A DNA stretch of 64,000 bases from Mesorhabditis belari. Lineage: Eukaryota; Nematoda; Chromadorea; Rhabditida; Rhabditidae. This document shows positions 44,298-55,082 of the stretch, piece after piece. Where the stretch lies: contig CAUEEP010000915.1 in the NCBI GenBank assembly GCA_958450365.1, positions 372,001 to 436,000 on the forward strand, given 5' to 3'. The first letter of the stretch is position 1; the number at the start of each line of letters is the position of its first letter. A program made the translations under genes and the position numbers. The notes below the pieces were generated by a model that was not told the DNA's origin, ran no database searches, and worked only from the letters and a program-made list of their open reading frames with translations.

Positions 44298-47200
44298 ATG
44301 AGCCGACGAGAAGTGGAAGTGATAAAATACGGCCAACTTCAGAAGAAACTGATTCGAACGAAAGGGACGCTAAGGAGGAAAAAGGTTGGTAAAACTAAAA
44401 ATGATATTCTGAGAAAATGACAAGTAAGACATAAGGCCCTACTCTGACGGTAATGGGATAGCTCATTGGTAGATCGGTGTAGCTCATTGGTAGAGCGTTC
44501 GTTGCTCATTGATAGAGCGTTTGTTGCTCATTAGTAGAGCGAGAGGTCGTGGGTTCGACCGACCATGTCTCGCCGCCGACAATGTTTTGTCTTCCCAGCT
44601 CCGGACTGTCCAACTGACAAACATTCCTTTTCAGGTAGCTTACTATGAAGATTCACTATGGGTGGCTCTATGCGTACATGATCACAAAATCCCGTTAATC
44701 GAATGGTATCGAACAGAGGAAAGTCTCAAGGAGCACAATCCGATCAAGGTTTGAAATGGAAAAATGAAAAATTGACTGAAATAATAGATCTAGAAATAGA
44801 AAAACCTACCGTAAATACTGTAATAGTACCCCACCTCCATAATGACGGTGCGGAGTGTTGAGTAGTCGAGCTTTGAAAGAGTTTTTCTCGACACTGGTTT
44901 ATGCTACAATAAAGGCTTAGTTATCAAAAAATAGGTGAAATTCAGGGCTATTTTTTGTTACTAAAGATAATGACGGTGCGGAGTGTTGCGTAGTCTAGCT
45001 TTGAACGAGTTTTTCTTGACACTGGTTTATGCTACAATGCTCGCTTCGATATCAAAAATAGCTGAAATTCAGCGCTATTTTTTGATACCAAAGACGCATT
45101 TTTTGAAAGTACAGGCGCTTTGAAAAAAATGAAATACTAAGAAACTTTTGCGACTACGTGACTGTACGAGGGAGGTGAGGTACTATTACAGTATTTACGG
45201 TAGGTAAAGAGTACCCAAATGATTTCAAAGAATGGATTGATCAGTTGAAAAGGAATAGCTTCAGTACTGGAGTAAATTTTATCTCTCAATATAAGAGAAC
45301 GTCAACTTTCACAAGTCAAACATGAAACTTTACCCAAATTTTGTTCCATTTTCGATATAAATTTCTATTCTAATTCTATTCTAGGTGATTGATCTCCTCT
45401 ACACGAACTACGTGACAATCACTGTTCAAGACCATAACTGTTTTGTGATTGGTTTCAAAGGAAACCAAGAAACGCTGGAATTGGCGGCTATCACCAGGTT
45501 TTTTCGTCATTTCCTGTTTACTTTTTTCTTTTTCATTCATTTTTTGCTTTCTCCGAACTGGGCTTTTCATTCATATTTCCTTTTTTTTTCGATTCAATAT
45601 TCATTTAATGTAAACATTCAATTTCCCTTTCGTCTGCCATTTGCATTCATATATTTTAACAAAAGTCAGACTCATAGACATTTCTTTGAAAGTTTAAATC
45701 AAATTTCTTCAATGCTTTTTCCATTCAGACGTTTTTTTAAGTGTTTGAATTGAATTGAGACCGAATCTTTTTCTAGGGTAGACTCAATTTCCGAAGTGAA
45801 ACGAAGAGTGGATCATTTGAAGACTCATAGTTAGATCAGAATCATTTCACGTCCAAATTTTTGAGTCTATGTCTTTAGAAACATTTAAAATCATTGGAAA
45901 GCATGAGATTTTCCTAGTTTTATTATCTAAATTCTTCTACTTAAAACTTCCTAGCAATACCAGCTGTAGTTTTCGATCCCCTAAATTATCTATGAAATGT
46001 TTGGGGAATGAAATTGATGTACTTTGGCCCACGCTTTCCGAAAGAGAAAAGGATTTCATTTATGGGTGCCAATCGGTTTCACTCAAACTAATTTCGGGAT
46101 TTATTTTTACGGGAGAACCTCTATTTCAACTCTCTCTCTTTCTCTATTCATTGATTTCAGCCGCGAGCGCTCGGAGTGGGTGACCGCTGTCAACGATTGT
46201 CTCATCCGATTGGGAGTTCTTCAAAACGAATCCAACGTCTACGGGGATTGTGTCCCGCAAAGGTTGGTCTTTGGTTTTTTAACGTCTAGAGATTCTGTTA
46301 AGATAATGGAATTCTTTAAGAAACTAACTCAAAAGCAAAACCAATCTTTGTTTAGTCACCCATCAAAAAACCAATCTTTCTTTGGTTTTCAAGCTTCAAA
46401 AAATCGTTGCTGTCAAGATAAAGGAAAAGATTAAAATAAAATGAAATAAGAAATTAAAGAAATTTCAAGTCCACTTCAATTTTCAACTTTTTAGATCCGC
46501 TGAACCGCTAAACCTCCTCGATTCCCCATTGGCTTCCTCACAAACAACTTCTCCCATTCGATCTCCTTACTTCAATTACCCGAATCTCAGTCTTGACGAG
46601 CCGATTCCGCTCAGTGACGAGGTAATTGATGGCCAAAGATTTTCAACAAATATAAACAATCAAAACAATACTTTTAGGGAATCTCAATCGAGAACGAGAA
46701 TCGGCACTCGTACGGGCGACTCTCGAACGGCGAAACGGTGCCACCAATGAACAGTCGACGCCATTCTTCGGTCGATCATTCGCCGGTAAACTATCAAATT
46801 TTCTTCTTTCTTTCTCTTCTTTCTCTTCTTTCTTTCTCTTCTTTCTCTTCTTTCTTTCTCTTCTTTCTCTTCTTTCTTTCTCTTCCGTGTCCTTTCTATT
46901 TCTTCTTGAGCAAAGAAGACGATAGCTCAGTGGTAGAGCAGCGGTTAGCAGAAGGTCGACGGTTCAATTCCACCTTTGTTCGAACTTTATTGACTACACA
47001 TCAAGCCAATAAACACCAAAATATTGTTTAGGCTCGAGTCGGCACTTCTAATTCCAATGGTTCAGTTGAACACTCAACTCCTACACCGAAACCGAGAAAA
47101 AGTATCACATCAAATGGTCTGTGAAGTCAAATTTCATAAATAAATTGGAAAAATGAGTACTTGTAACTCTTATATATATAAATTCTTCACTTACAATTGT

Positions 47201-50200
47201 TAGTAACAAAAAAAATAAAACTTATATGCAAATAGTAAGAGATTCACGCAAGAAATCTTATCCAGAATTTAATAAAAATGCTAGAATTGCGAGAATAAGA
47301 GGCATTGCTCTTAAAAAATGCTATAACAAACTAATTTTTAACAAAATTTTAGGTAGTATAACTCCGACAGTTCAAATCCGACCACCTCTGCCGCCTAGAC
47401 AATCGGATTCGAACGAGTTCCCAAATCAAAATCGATTTACGACGAGTAGTGATGTGAGTTGATAATAAAATTCATACAAAAGTTGAAATTTATCATTATT
47501 AAAGCTAACAAGTTTAATGATTTAATTGCTTTTCTTATTCGATGAGTAAAGGAAGTCAATCAAAATCGTAAAAGCTGTAAGATTAGCCCCGCTAGAGGAG
47601 CGTCGCGTAGTCTAAGTTTAAACTCAAAGAACCGCTCACTAGCGGTGCTAAAGCCCCGCTAAAAAATTCCCGTTTAGTCTATTCAAGAAACTTAACGATT
47701 GTTTTTCTCCGTCGAACAATGACATTGTTTATCATCAGATCAACTGGAACACAATCTTTGCCTTGTTATCGGACATGTTTTTATCGGACTTCCACCTCAT
47801 TTAGTCCTTTTCCATTCCCGAGACTCAAGTGGTCCTCAATGCAGCCAGTTTCGCTCGAATCTTTCTCAAAAAACCGAAAAATAAACGGGTAAATACTCGT
47901 TGTCATTGATAATTCTGAAATCCCACTCCTCTAAACGAGCTCCCACGACCTGTTGGTGTGAACTTTTCGTTTTTTTTGTGTCCACTCCTATATTCGTCTT
48001 TCTTTCTTCATTTCCCCCGCTCGAGTGACTCCGATTTGTGACGCGTGAACGGAGTGAGCAAAAGTGAACGACAAAGAGTGATTTATTACTCGAGTTGACA
48101 ATGCCTCTCAAAGGAATTCTTTTCTAAGTGTCGTTTATTTGCTTGCTTTGTTTTTTCTAAATAAAAAACTTATTCGAAGCTATGAAAACCCCAAGACGAG
48201 TCGAAAAATCGCTTTCGTTTCAGAAGAATTTCCCCAAATATGTCAGTTTGCAGTTTTTGTACTCAAATTTGCTTTTTTTACAAATCCACAAGGTTACAGT
48301 AGCAATTCTATATCATTTTCATAAACGACAACAATTTTAGGAAGGAATTTATGATCTACCACGATCAGCAGCGGCTCTCTCCCTTTATGACTCATTGTCT
48401 CCACTCGGCTCACCAGTTGTGAACTCGGCTCTCATTTCAGCAATGAGTACAACGAGTTTAGCGTGAGTTTTGATAGACTTATCTATTAAATTATATTATA
48501 ACTACCAGCCGAGAAACCCGTCTAACGGTGGATTTTTGCGAACTTTTTGGGGAGAGACGGCTTTGTCGCCGTGGAGCAGTGGATAGCGCGCCGGTCTATC
48601 GCCTATACTATCCGGGTTCGACCTCCCCGTGCGACTCGAATTGTGTTTTTTAAAAAACCCAAAAGCAACTACATGTAATTCTCTATTCAACGTCGCAAAA
48701 AGAATTGTAAACGGTCCTCTGGGGGGCTGAGGAGCGCACACAGACAGACAAACGGATAGACAGACAGACCGACGGACTGACAGACGTCTTAGTCCCTTTA
48801 CATATAGTAAATTAAATTTCTCTTATGAATATCTTCAGAAGTAGCAGCACTGATTCGCGGGCCTCGTCCGAGCTTCGACACGAAAGACAACATGATTTTC
48901 GAAGAGCCTCTCTCATCCCACCACACCCAAATATGGACTATTTGGATGATCCATGTGAGTTTGACTTAACAAAATGCTTTAACAAGACGATTTGCTTTCT
49001 TACTTTGAAAATCTGAAATTCTTAAAGCTTTGAATTAGACTATAACCAATTTTTCCAACGATTTCCTCAATCCTATGAACAAGTCGCCGTGGCCGACTGG
49101 CTAAGAACCTCGTATTCTGGTCAGCAGGTCGGGGTTCAATTCCGGTAAATAAGTTTTTTAAAATCCTTTTAAAATTTAGACTCTCAATACACCAGTATCC
49201 GGCGCTCATCTGAGCATATCGAGGCTCGCGGGATGAGTCAGCCGCTGCGATCTGTTTCTGTCTCTCTCACAATGCTCATCGAAAGTGTCCTTTTTGTGGA
49301 GATTGGGAATAGAGTTTGGTGGGTTTTTTTCCATCCATGACTGACTTGTTAATCATAGGTGTTTACTAAAAAGATCCTAGCAAAACAAATCGGGGAATTT
49401 TGAGAAAATGTCCTTTTGTTCTTGAGAACAGTTGAGATTTATTGAGCTATAGTAATTCTAAGAATCAAAAGATCATAAAGAAATTCCAGGGTCGGTGGTT
49501 GGACTCAAAATCTCGATCAACAGCTCTCGTGCCTATTCCGAGTGGGTGATGAACTTGTTGAAGTGGAGAACACGCCAGTGCATGGAATCGAGAACATACC
49601 GCAATTATTTTATGATCTGTAGGTTCAGCAATAAGGGTCAGCAAGTTCCTTTTTTTCAGTTCAACTCCTGGAAGCCCGATCACATTGCAAATCCGGCCGA
49701 TCCCCAATGCGATCACTTGTCGCCTCGTGAAACCATTTCATTCAGGAAAAGATCTGGGAATTGTTCTGCACAAAGAAAAGGTTGATTTTCAAAAGGCGTT
49801 TCTAAGATTTGTTATTTTCAGAACAAAATCTCGAACATCATTGAGGATAGTGCTGCGTATCGGAGAGGGATTCCGAAGACGATCACTTCATACTTTGAGC
49901 CGAATCTTCAAACACCGACAGTCATCACAGAGGTAATTTGCTTATAATCAAATGCTTATATCAACTCGATAAGCAAAAGTTACAAGCCAATCAAATCAAG
50001 CTCCTGCAGATTCAAAACTGAAATGCTACTCTAACCGATCTTACTTCATCTTTCAAAGATTTCATCATCTTCATTTCTTTTATAAGCGAAAATTCTGATT
50101 TCTAAACTGATCTGATCACTTTAACAAGCTATAATCTACATAAGCAATCTACAATACCAAAACTAAAATCATTTCTAGGTCAACCATCGCCGTCTTAACC

Positions 50201-50352
50201 CTCTCTCAAAAAGCTCCGAGCCTCTTCAAAGAATAAACGCTGTTCGCGAAGGAATGGAATTTTCAATCACTCTTCAACCATACGATTTCATGAAAGAAAT
50301 GAAAAAACAACTCCGAAAAGTACCTCATCACAAGCTCTATCTTGGACAATAA
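44298..50352 (+). CDS. PH-domain adaptor with SH3/SH2 ligand motifs and two PDZ-like domains
   Basis: Not matched to a named gene. Exons: 44298-44384, 44635-44748, 45385-45497, 46161-46262, 46495-46621, 46678-46785, 47032-47116, 47353-47453, 48341-48462, 48839-48954, 49180-49318, 49490-49618, 49660-49780, 49822-49932, 50179-50352; 582 aa, all phases fit. Residues 1-120 form a PH domain (IKYGQLQKKLIRTKGTLRRK to RSEWVTAVNDCLIRLG). The linker has a textbook SH3 ligand (IRPPLPPRQ), possible phosphotyrosine sites (GIYDLPRS, SLYDSLSP, MDYLDDP) and Ser-rich stretches. The C-terminal half has two PDZ-like folds: VWVGGWTQNL...FRVGDELVEVENTPVHGIE...ITLQIRPIP, then KDLGIVLHKEKNKISNIIE...ITEVNHRRLNPL...MEFSITLQPYDF. 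By design it resembles Gab/DOS-type membrane adaptors, but the PDZ pair is not typical of them. A TTTCAG acceptor lies 3 bp before the ATG. A cassette at about 49039-49119 could be spliced in but overlaps a tRNA-like repeat. Confidence 0.88.
44420..44590 (+). repeat. tRNA-like unit with four tandem D-arm repeats
   Basis: TAGCTCATTGGTAGA/GAGCG-type A-box blocks occur at about 44458, 44479, 44500 and 44521 in a 21-bp period. They are followed by a single B-box (GGTCGTGGGTTCGACC) at about 44546. It is the inverted partner of 43393-43545 and lies in intron 1 of the adaptor gene. Confidence 0.75.
44809..45200. mobile_element. MITE with CCGTAAATACTGTAATAGTA ends and a duplicated core
   Basis: TA-flanked, 392 bp, ends CCGTAAATACTGTAATAGTA and its inverse. 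The core is a direct duplication of about 125 bp (AATGACGGTGCGGAGTGTTG, then TGACACTGGTTTATGCTACA in each). It is in intron 2 of the adaptor gene. Confidence 0.85.
46796..46885. repeat. CTTT/CTTCTTT microsatellite
   Basis: Pyrimidine-only tandem of TTCTTTCTTTCTC units in an adaptor-gene intron. Confidence 0.9.
46916..46980 (+). repeat. tRNA-like unit
   Basis: GATAGCTCAGTGGTAGAGCA (A-box) and ACGGTTCAATTCC (B-box) are about 27 bp apart. AGCAAAG and CTTTGTT on the outside could pair, but the spacing to the D-arm is too long for a normal tRNA. It is intronic in the adaptor gene. Confidence 0.6.
47570..47670. repeat. Second copy of the AGAGGAGCGTCGCGTAG repeat
   Basis: Matches 43168-43262, including GTTTAAACTCAAAGAACCGC. 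It is intronic in the adaptor gene. Confidence 0.65.
48563..48790 (+). repeat. tRNA-like unit followed by a CAGACAGA microsatellite
   Basis: GTCGCCGTGGAGCAGTGG and GCGCGCC form an A-box region; CCGGGTTCGACCTCC is the B-box. The first five bases pair with the end GTGCGAC. An interrupted (CAGA)n run follows at 48738-48786. It is intronic in the adaptor gene. Confidence 0.6.
49082..49147 (+). repeat. tRNA-like unit at a possible cassette exon
   Basis: Starts GTCGCCGTGGCCGACTGG (the same first ten bases as the unit at 48563) and has a GGGGTTCAATTCCGG B-box. No acceptor stem forms at the 3' side. It overlaps a possible cassette exon of the adaptor gene. Confidence 0.6.
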
Positions 50353-50354
50353 TC

Positions 50355-51190
50355 TGTTCATTTGTTAATCTTTTGAGCTCAATGTGATAGTCTTTGTGTA
50401 GATATTTTCTCAGTCTTCCGGCTTCTCCCCAGGTGATCTATGAATTTATCGATCACCCGGCTTCTCCCCCAGATGATCTATGAATTTTTGGATTATTTTG
50501 ACGCATCTGAGTGCACATTATATATGGAAAACTTTAAAGGGTAATCCAAGAGAAGAATTCAAATATTCAAAGAGGCAGTTTGTTTGTTTGATGAAAATCT
50601 CATTATTTCTATAAATGAGTGCCGAGGAAATTCCCTCTCTCAGAAAACTTTCCTCTTTTCCCTCAACATTTCCTTTTCTTTTCTCTCCCTATATTCTGGA
50701 CTCAGTTCTGCCATTTCCACTTAATTAAAGGAGCCAATAGGATCGAGGAAAAGAAGGGAAAGGAAAAGCAATATACATATGGTAAAAGTAGAAATATATC
50801 CCCTCCAAAACAGGAAATAAGAGGATACGAGGATATGATATACAGTGCATGAATCACCTGGCTTGTCTATAACCTTTAACCCGATGAACTTTGCTTGTAA
50901 CTTTGCCAAGAGACCAGTCTTCTTTAACTCCTTAGTCCGGTAAAAATTTTGAATATCCCAGCTTGCTTTTTTCATTTTTTTCCAATTTTTAGATTAGTTA
51001 CCATACGGGCTTTAATCTTTCTCTCCGATTTCGGTCATTTCCTGATTTTTTTCATGATTTTAACGCTATTTCTCTCCGATTATTCTAGATGATTTTTTGT
51101 CTTTTTTTTAATAAATTTTTTTCGGTTAATGCTTAGAAGAAGAATTTGAACAAATTACCATTAAAAAGTAAACAAAAATGATGTTTTATT
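50355..51190. repeat. Segment duplicated at 60890-62860
   Basis: The 3' flank of the adaptor gene (landmarks AAATGAGTGCCGAGGAAATT, AGTTCTGCCATTTCCAC, AATCACCTGGCTTGTCTATA, CCATACGGGCTTTAATC) is found again from about 61140 to 61575 and from 62408 to 62860. The duplicate is interrupted by about 830 bp. The duplication also includes the last coding exon of the gene. Confidence 0.85.
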
Positions 51191-51225
51191 AGCCTATCTG
51201 TGCCCAAATTTCGGACGTGAAGTTA

Positions 51226-51847
51226 TTGGGTTGGTGAATTGAAAACTGCCGGCTATTTCGCGGGACTCGCAGATAAAAAAACAACAGCATTGAACCAGCT
51301 GAAAGGGGGTTTGGTTACTTCAACATTTCCTCAAATTATTGCGAAAAAATTATGCTTTCAGCTTTTTTTATTTTTCTTCACTTCTATTGCACTTGACAAA
51401 CTGCCAGCGGGTTACGGGATTCGTCATGTCATGCTTCATGAGTTCCTAAAAGAGCACAGTGCAGGCCTGGCAGCTGCTAATATTAAAAAGATATATGAGG
51501 AGGATTCACCTTCCGAATGAACGTGTCGAGTATGGTTTGTCAAGTTTCGATCTGGGGACAAATCTTTGAAAGATACAGAGGGCCGTGGAGCGGCACCCCA
51601 ACTGGATGATTCCAAATTACTCGAACTCATTACCAACGACCATCGGGTATCATCGCGTGAATTGGGAGAAGAGTTAGGGGTCGATCATGTTACAGTGCTA
51701 AACCACCTTCATACCCTTGGATTTAAATCGAAACTTGGGACTTGGGTGCCCCATGACCTCAATAACCCCCAGAAGTGGCAGTGCACCTCGATCAGTGCCG
51801 TCCATCTCTCACAATACAAAGGAAATCTTTTCTTTCTCGAATTGTGA
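51226..51847 (+). pseudogene. Mariner transposase relic, N-terminal half
   Basis: Begins with the TTGGGTTGGTGAATTGAAAA terminus. From 51431 it encodes the paired HTH DNA-binding region of a mariner transposase: MLHEFLKEHSAGLAA, then VWFVKFRSGDKSLKDTEGRG, then SRELGEELGVDHVTVLNHLH and LGTWVPHDL. The frame is interrupted by one TGA at 51518-51520. After about 51780 the similarity is lost, so the catalytic domain and right terminus are missing. It is plausibly the parent family of the short mariner MITEs elsewhere in this window. Confidence 0.85.
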
Positions 51848-52313
51848 TAGGAGATGAGAAATTGGTTTTGTCTGTGAACTTTCAGAGGAAGTAGCAATGG
51901 GTGGGGCCAGGCGAGAAACCCGAAAGTGATCCTAAGCCCGATTATCAGAAAAATTTCATGCACCAAATAACGCGGTTAAACCGATTCCACATAGAATAGG
52001 TTTCGATCAACCGTCTTTGAGATCATTGAGAGAATTATCGAAAAACCTGTTAACAATCTCTGTCTCTAGTTTTGTTCATAGTGGGTTCGTTGCAATCTTT
52101 AAAGGAGCGTAAAACTGTTGTTCAAAAGTTTCACACCCGGTATGGTTATATTTTCCTATAACCAACGTGTTTCAATGGTACGTATTCGATCGATAAGCCA
52201 GAAAATTTATTATCCATTTCTCCTCAATGCAAAAATACGTGCTCATTTTTTGCCACTCACGGCCGCCGCCACCTCTTTCATACAATCACCCTGAATCGAT
52301 CAGAATTCGAATA

Positions 52314-52462
52314 CAATCTCTCTATAACGGAATGAAAGAGACCAAAAAATGTTTCCGTTATAGAGTGCCGTTTTATATAGCTTAGCGTTGGCCAAGACCA
52401 AAATTCCACTTCGTTATATAGAGTTTTCCGCTATAGAGTTCCGTTATAAAGAGAGTCGACTG
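52314..52462. mobile_element. Pogo/Tigger-like MITE in block A
   Basis: TA-flanked, with right terminus CAGTCGACTCTCTTTATAAC on the minus strand and left CAATCTCTCTATAACGGA. Repeated TATAACGGA/TATAGAGT motifs are inverted inside. The twin is at 56023-56171. Confidence 0.7.
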
Positions 52463-53214
52463 TATTTCAGCATTGAAAATGAAAAGAAGCCCCAAAACCC
52501 TCTGTTTACAATATCTGTATGTAGTAAGTGAAAGAGATTTCCCCAAACTGCAGATTATATATCTCTAAAAACCTTTTGCGGGAAAACCGCGTTCGCTTTG
52601 GCGATCAGCGCGGCCACATTTGGAATGTCTTCGCAACCTTTCGCCACAATACCATCTCGACAATTTGCCCATTTGTTCCGATCGCTGAATGGAATGATTC
52701 TAATTAAATTCTTTACATGTTTAGGCAAAGTTTTTAACCAATGTTGGCTTTTACAATAGTTCCAAAAACTGGGCTATCATACAGCAAAATTTCGTGCTTT
52801 CTCGGCTCGATTAACAATAATTAATTTAGAAAACTTATTGTTAGTGAGGACTTTTTACCATTAGTCTTAAGTTTCGGTGACATATTTTAAAGCTGACACA
52901 AATAACTAGCCTGAAAGAAGAGTACAGGGTTATTCAGGATTACGGGGACTATGGGTATGTTTATATTGTATATTTTTGCTAAGAACGCTTTTACTACGTT
53001 TGCTGTTTGCTTTTACTAAAAAGCGTCTTGTATTCGCCCTCTTGAAGTCACTTACTTGAAATGATTGCACCTTTCACACCTTTTCTTTACAATTTAAAAG
53101 TATTCAATCAAAAATTGTTAAATTGAGCTGACTAGTAGCTAACAATCATTTTCGCAACTCATTGCACCGTATTTTCATACTTCTCTACCTAGATTTTCGC
53201 ATTTCGCATTTTTG

Positions 53215-53995
53215 GCAAGGATGGCAAAAAAAATATGGGAATCTCTCGAACTTCTATAGGCCGTATTGAAAAATCGTCTTGGAACGAAAGCTTATAAGCT
53301 TTCCAAAAGCCAATTTCTTACGCCAGCCAGCAAAAAGAAACGCGAGGATCGTTCGAACCAACTTTTGCTTGGCTTCAATAGTATTGATCATCGGAACATT
53401 CTCTTCACCGATGAAAAAGTTTATCTACTTTTCCAATCGCCAACCTGCAACTCGTCCCAGCATGGGTCCTCCCGCACTTCGCCCACACTTCCAGCTTGTT
53501 GCCAGCCTGTTGAATGCATTTGAGCAATGGGGCAACTGGAAGACCTTCAAACTAATTGGAAACAGAGAAAACAGACTTTCTTGGATGGAACCCAGATAGG
53601 CATCGGTGCAGACTGCGTTCTTGTAAATCCCAGCTTCCTCTCTCTCGTCTGCACTCAAGCTCGCGTTAGTGGACGCGGCAACGAAATTTCTATAAAAAAT
53701 TCTTCTAGCTTTTGTTTAATTTTATTATCAAGATTTGAAAATTATCCCAACAGTTCTGTTAAAGAGTTTTTCAAGAGATCGCAAAGTGCTTACACGCAAA
53801 ACGATTTGAGCTTATCGATGTCGCCGCTCGTCATTGCTGAAATTAGATCGTCTGGCTGTCGAGCAAAGGCTGTCGAGGCTGAAAAGAAAATTCATAATCA
53901 CAATTTGCCATTGTTAATTAATGCTAGATCGTTGAACAATCCTCGTTCACACTCTTTTGATTTGGAAAGAATCAAAAAAAATCCTCAACAATAAA
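53215..53995 (+). pseudogene. Transposase relic and unrecognised open segment, copy A
   Basis: 53215-53420 carries fragments TSKSQFLTPASKKKRE-like and HRNILFTDEKVYLLF, the latter resembling the first catalytic Asp region of Tc1/mariner transposases. From 53666 an open stretch reads SSSFCLILLSRFENYP and later VEAEKKIHNHNLPLL. Its homolog in copy B (57532-57810) is also open. The product is not recognised. Confidence 0.45.
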
Positions 53996-54903
53996 CAATG
54001 TCAGTCTTCAATAAACAATGTCAGTCTCCAAATCCTCAACAATAAACAATGTCAGTCTCCTCGAGGAGTTTTCAAGCTTTTTTTGTATTGTATAATGCAA
54101 AATTCGGTTTAAAAGTCAAAAATGAAATTTAAAAAAGCTACTGCAAGAAAAGTAGCCATTGAATTCGTGTGACAGAAGCGAAAATTTCTTACCGTAGCCA
54201 TAAACGATAAAGCAGGTGAATAGAAACCTTCTAAGAAACATTCGATCATGAAATTTGGAAGAGAAATCCCAAAACTTTCCACTTTTCCACTTTTAACACT
54301 CGCTAGTTTTTGTTATTTTTGTTATTTTTATTATTTTTCCTATTTTTTGCGTTCCATTGCAATTTAATGCAATTTTTTTTGCTTTGCAAGTGATTGATGA
54401 TTGAATTTGAAAGGGTTATTTTGAAGATTTTGTTCTAGTTGATTAACCCAAAAATGTAAGTAAATAAAATTTTTATTTAAAAACAAAGAACAAGAGATAA
54501 GCGAAAAACCAAAAGTAGCTTTTGGTTTTTGGTAACAAATACAGTACAGTACAGTACAGTACAAACAAATACATTACTGGACCAGCAATTATCACCTCAC
54601 GAATTTTTCTTTATCTTTGAAGAGTTATAACTCTGAACCTTTCCATTGTAGACTAGAAGTGTTATAGTGATTTTGAAAGCTTAAAATGGGCTCTATAAAA
54701 TGGTGCATTCGCTTTTCAAAATCATTTTAATTTATAGGATTTGAAATAGGATTTGAAAAAACAACATTTTCAGCGCTATTTTTCTTGTTGATACCGTGTT
54801 TTTTGGAAAGAACCTGTAAAATTACCCCTACAAATCTTGGGAAGAGAAATCCCAAAACTTTCCACTTTTCCACTAGAAATGTCGATTTTCGAGTCTTGGC
54901 GCC

Positions 54904-55082
54904 CGGGTCGGGTCAGCGGGTCGGGTCAGCGGGTCGGGTCAGCGGGTCGGGTCAGCGGGTCGGGTCAGCGGGTCGGGTCAGCGGGTCGGGTCAGCGGGTC
55001 GGGTCAGCGGGTCGGGTCAGCGGGTCGGGTCAGCGGGTCGGGTCAGCGGGTCGGGTCAGCGGGTCGGGTCAGCGGGTCGGGT
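54904..55082. repeat. 13-bp G-rich minisatellite GGGTCGGGTCAGC
   Basis: About 13.8 nearly perfect direct copies of GGGTCGGGTCAGC, ending in a degenerate copy. The purity suggests recent expansion. Each unit has two GGG tracts, so any two units can supply the four tracts of a G-quadruplex. Open frames across it follow from the repeat, which lacks stops in several frames. Confidence 0.95.

Larger units (their letters stand above)
51944..54710. repeat. Large duplicated block, copy A
   Basis: Starts ATCAGAAAAATTTCATGCAC and is collinear with copy B at 55531-58590, with high but diverged similarity. It contains a pogo-like MITE (52314-52462), a Tc/mariner-like transposase relic (about 53215-53460), an open stretch at 53666-53993 and a short tandem repeat (53987-54062). 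Relative to copy B it lacks the transposase HTH region. No intact gene is supported. Confidence 0.8.

Noticed and set aside
45385..45753. 122-codon frame as a separate gene
   Set aside because: Its first 37 codons are exon 3 of the PH/PDZ adaptor; the rest reads into a pyrimidine-rich intron.
49082..49147. Functional tRNA gene in the adaptor intron
   Set aside because: The 5' GTCGCCG has no complementary 3' strand and there is no proper variable region.
54904..55082. CRISPR-like array
   Set aside because: The repeats are contiguous 13-mers with no spacers, in a eukaryotic genome.
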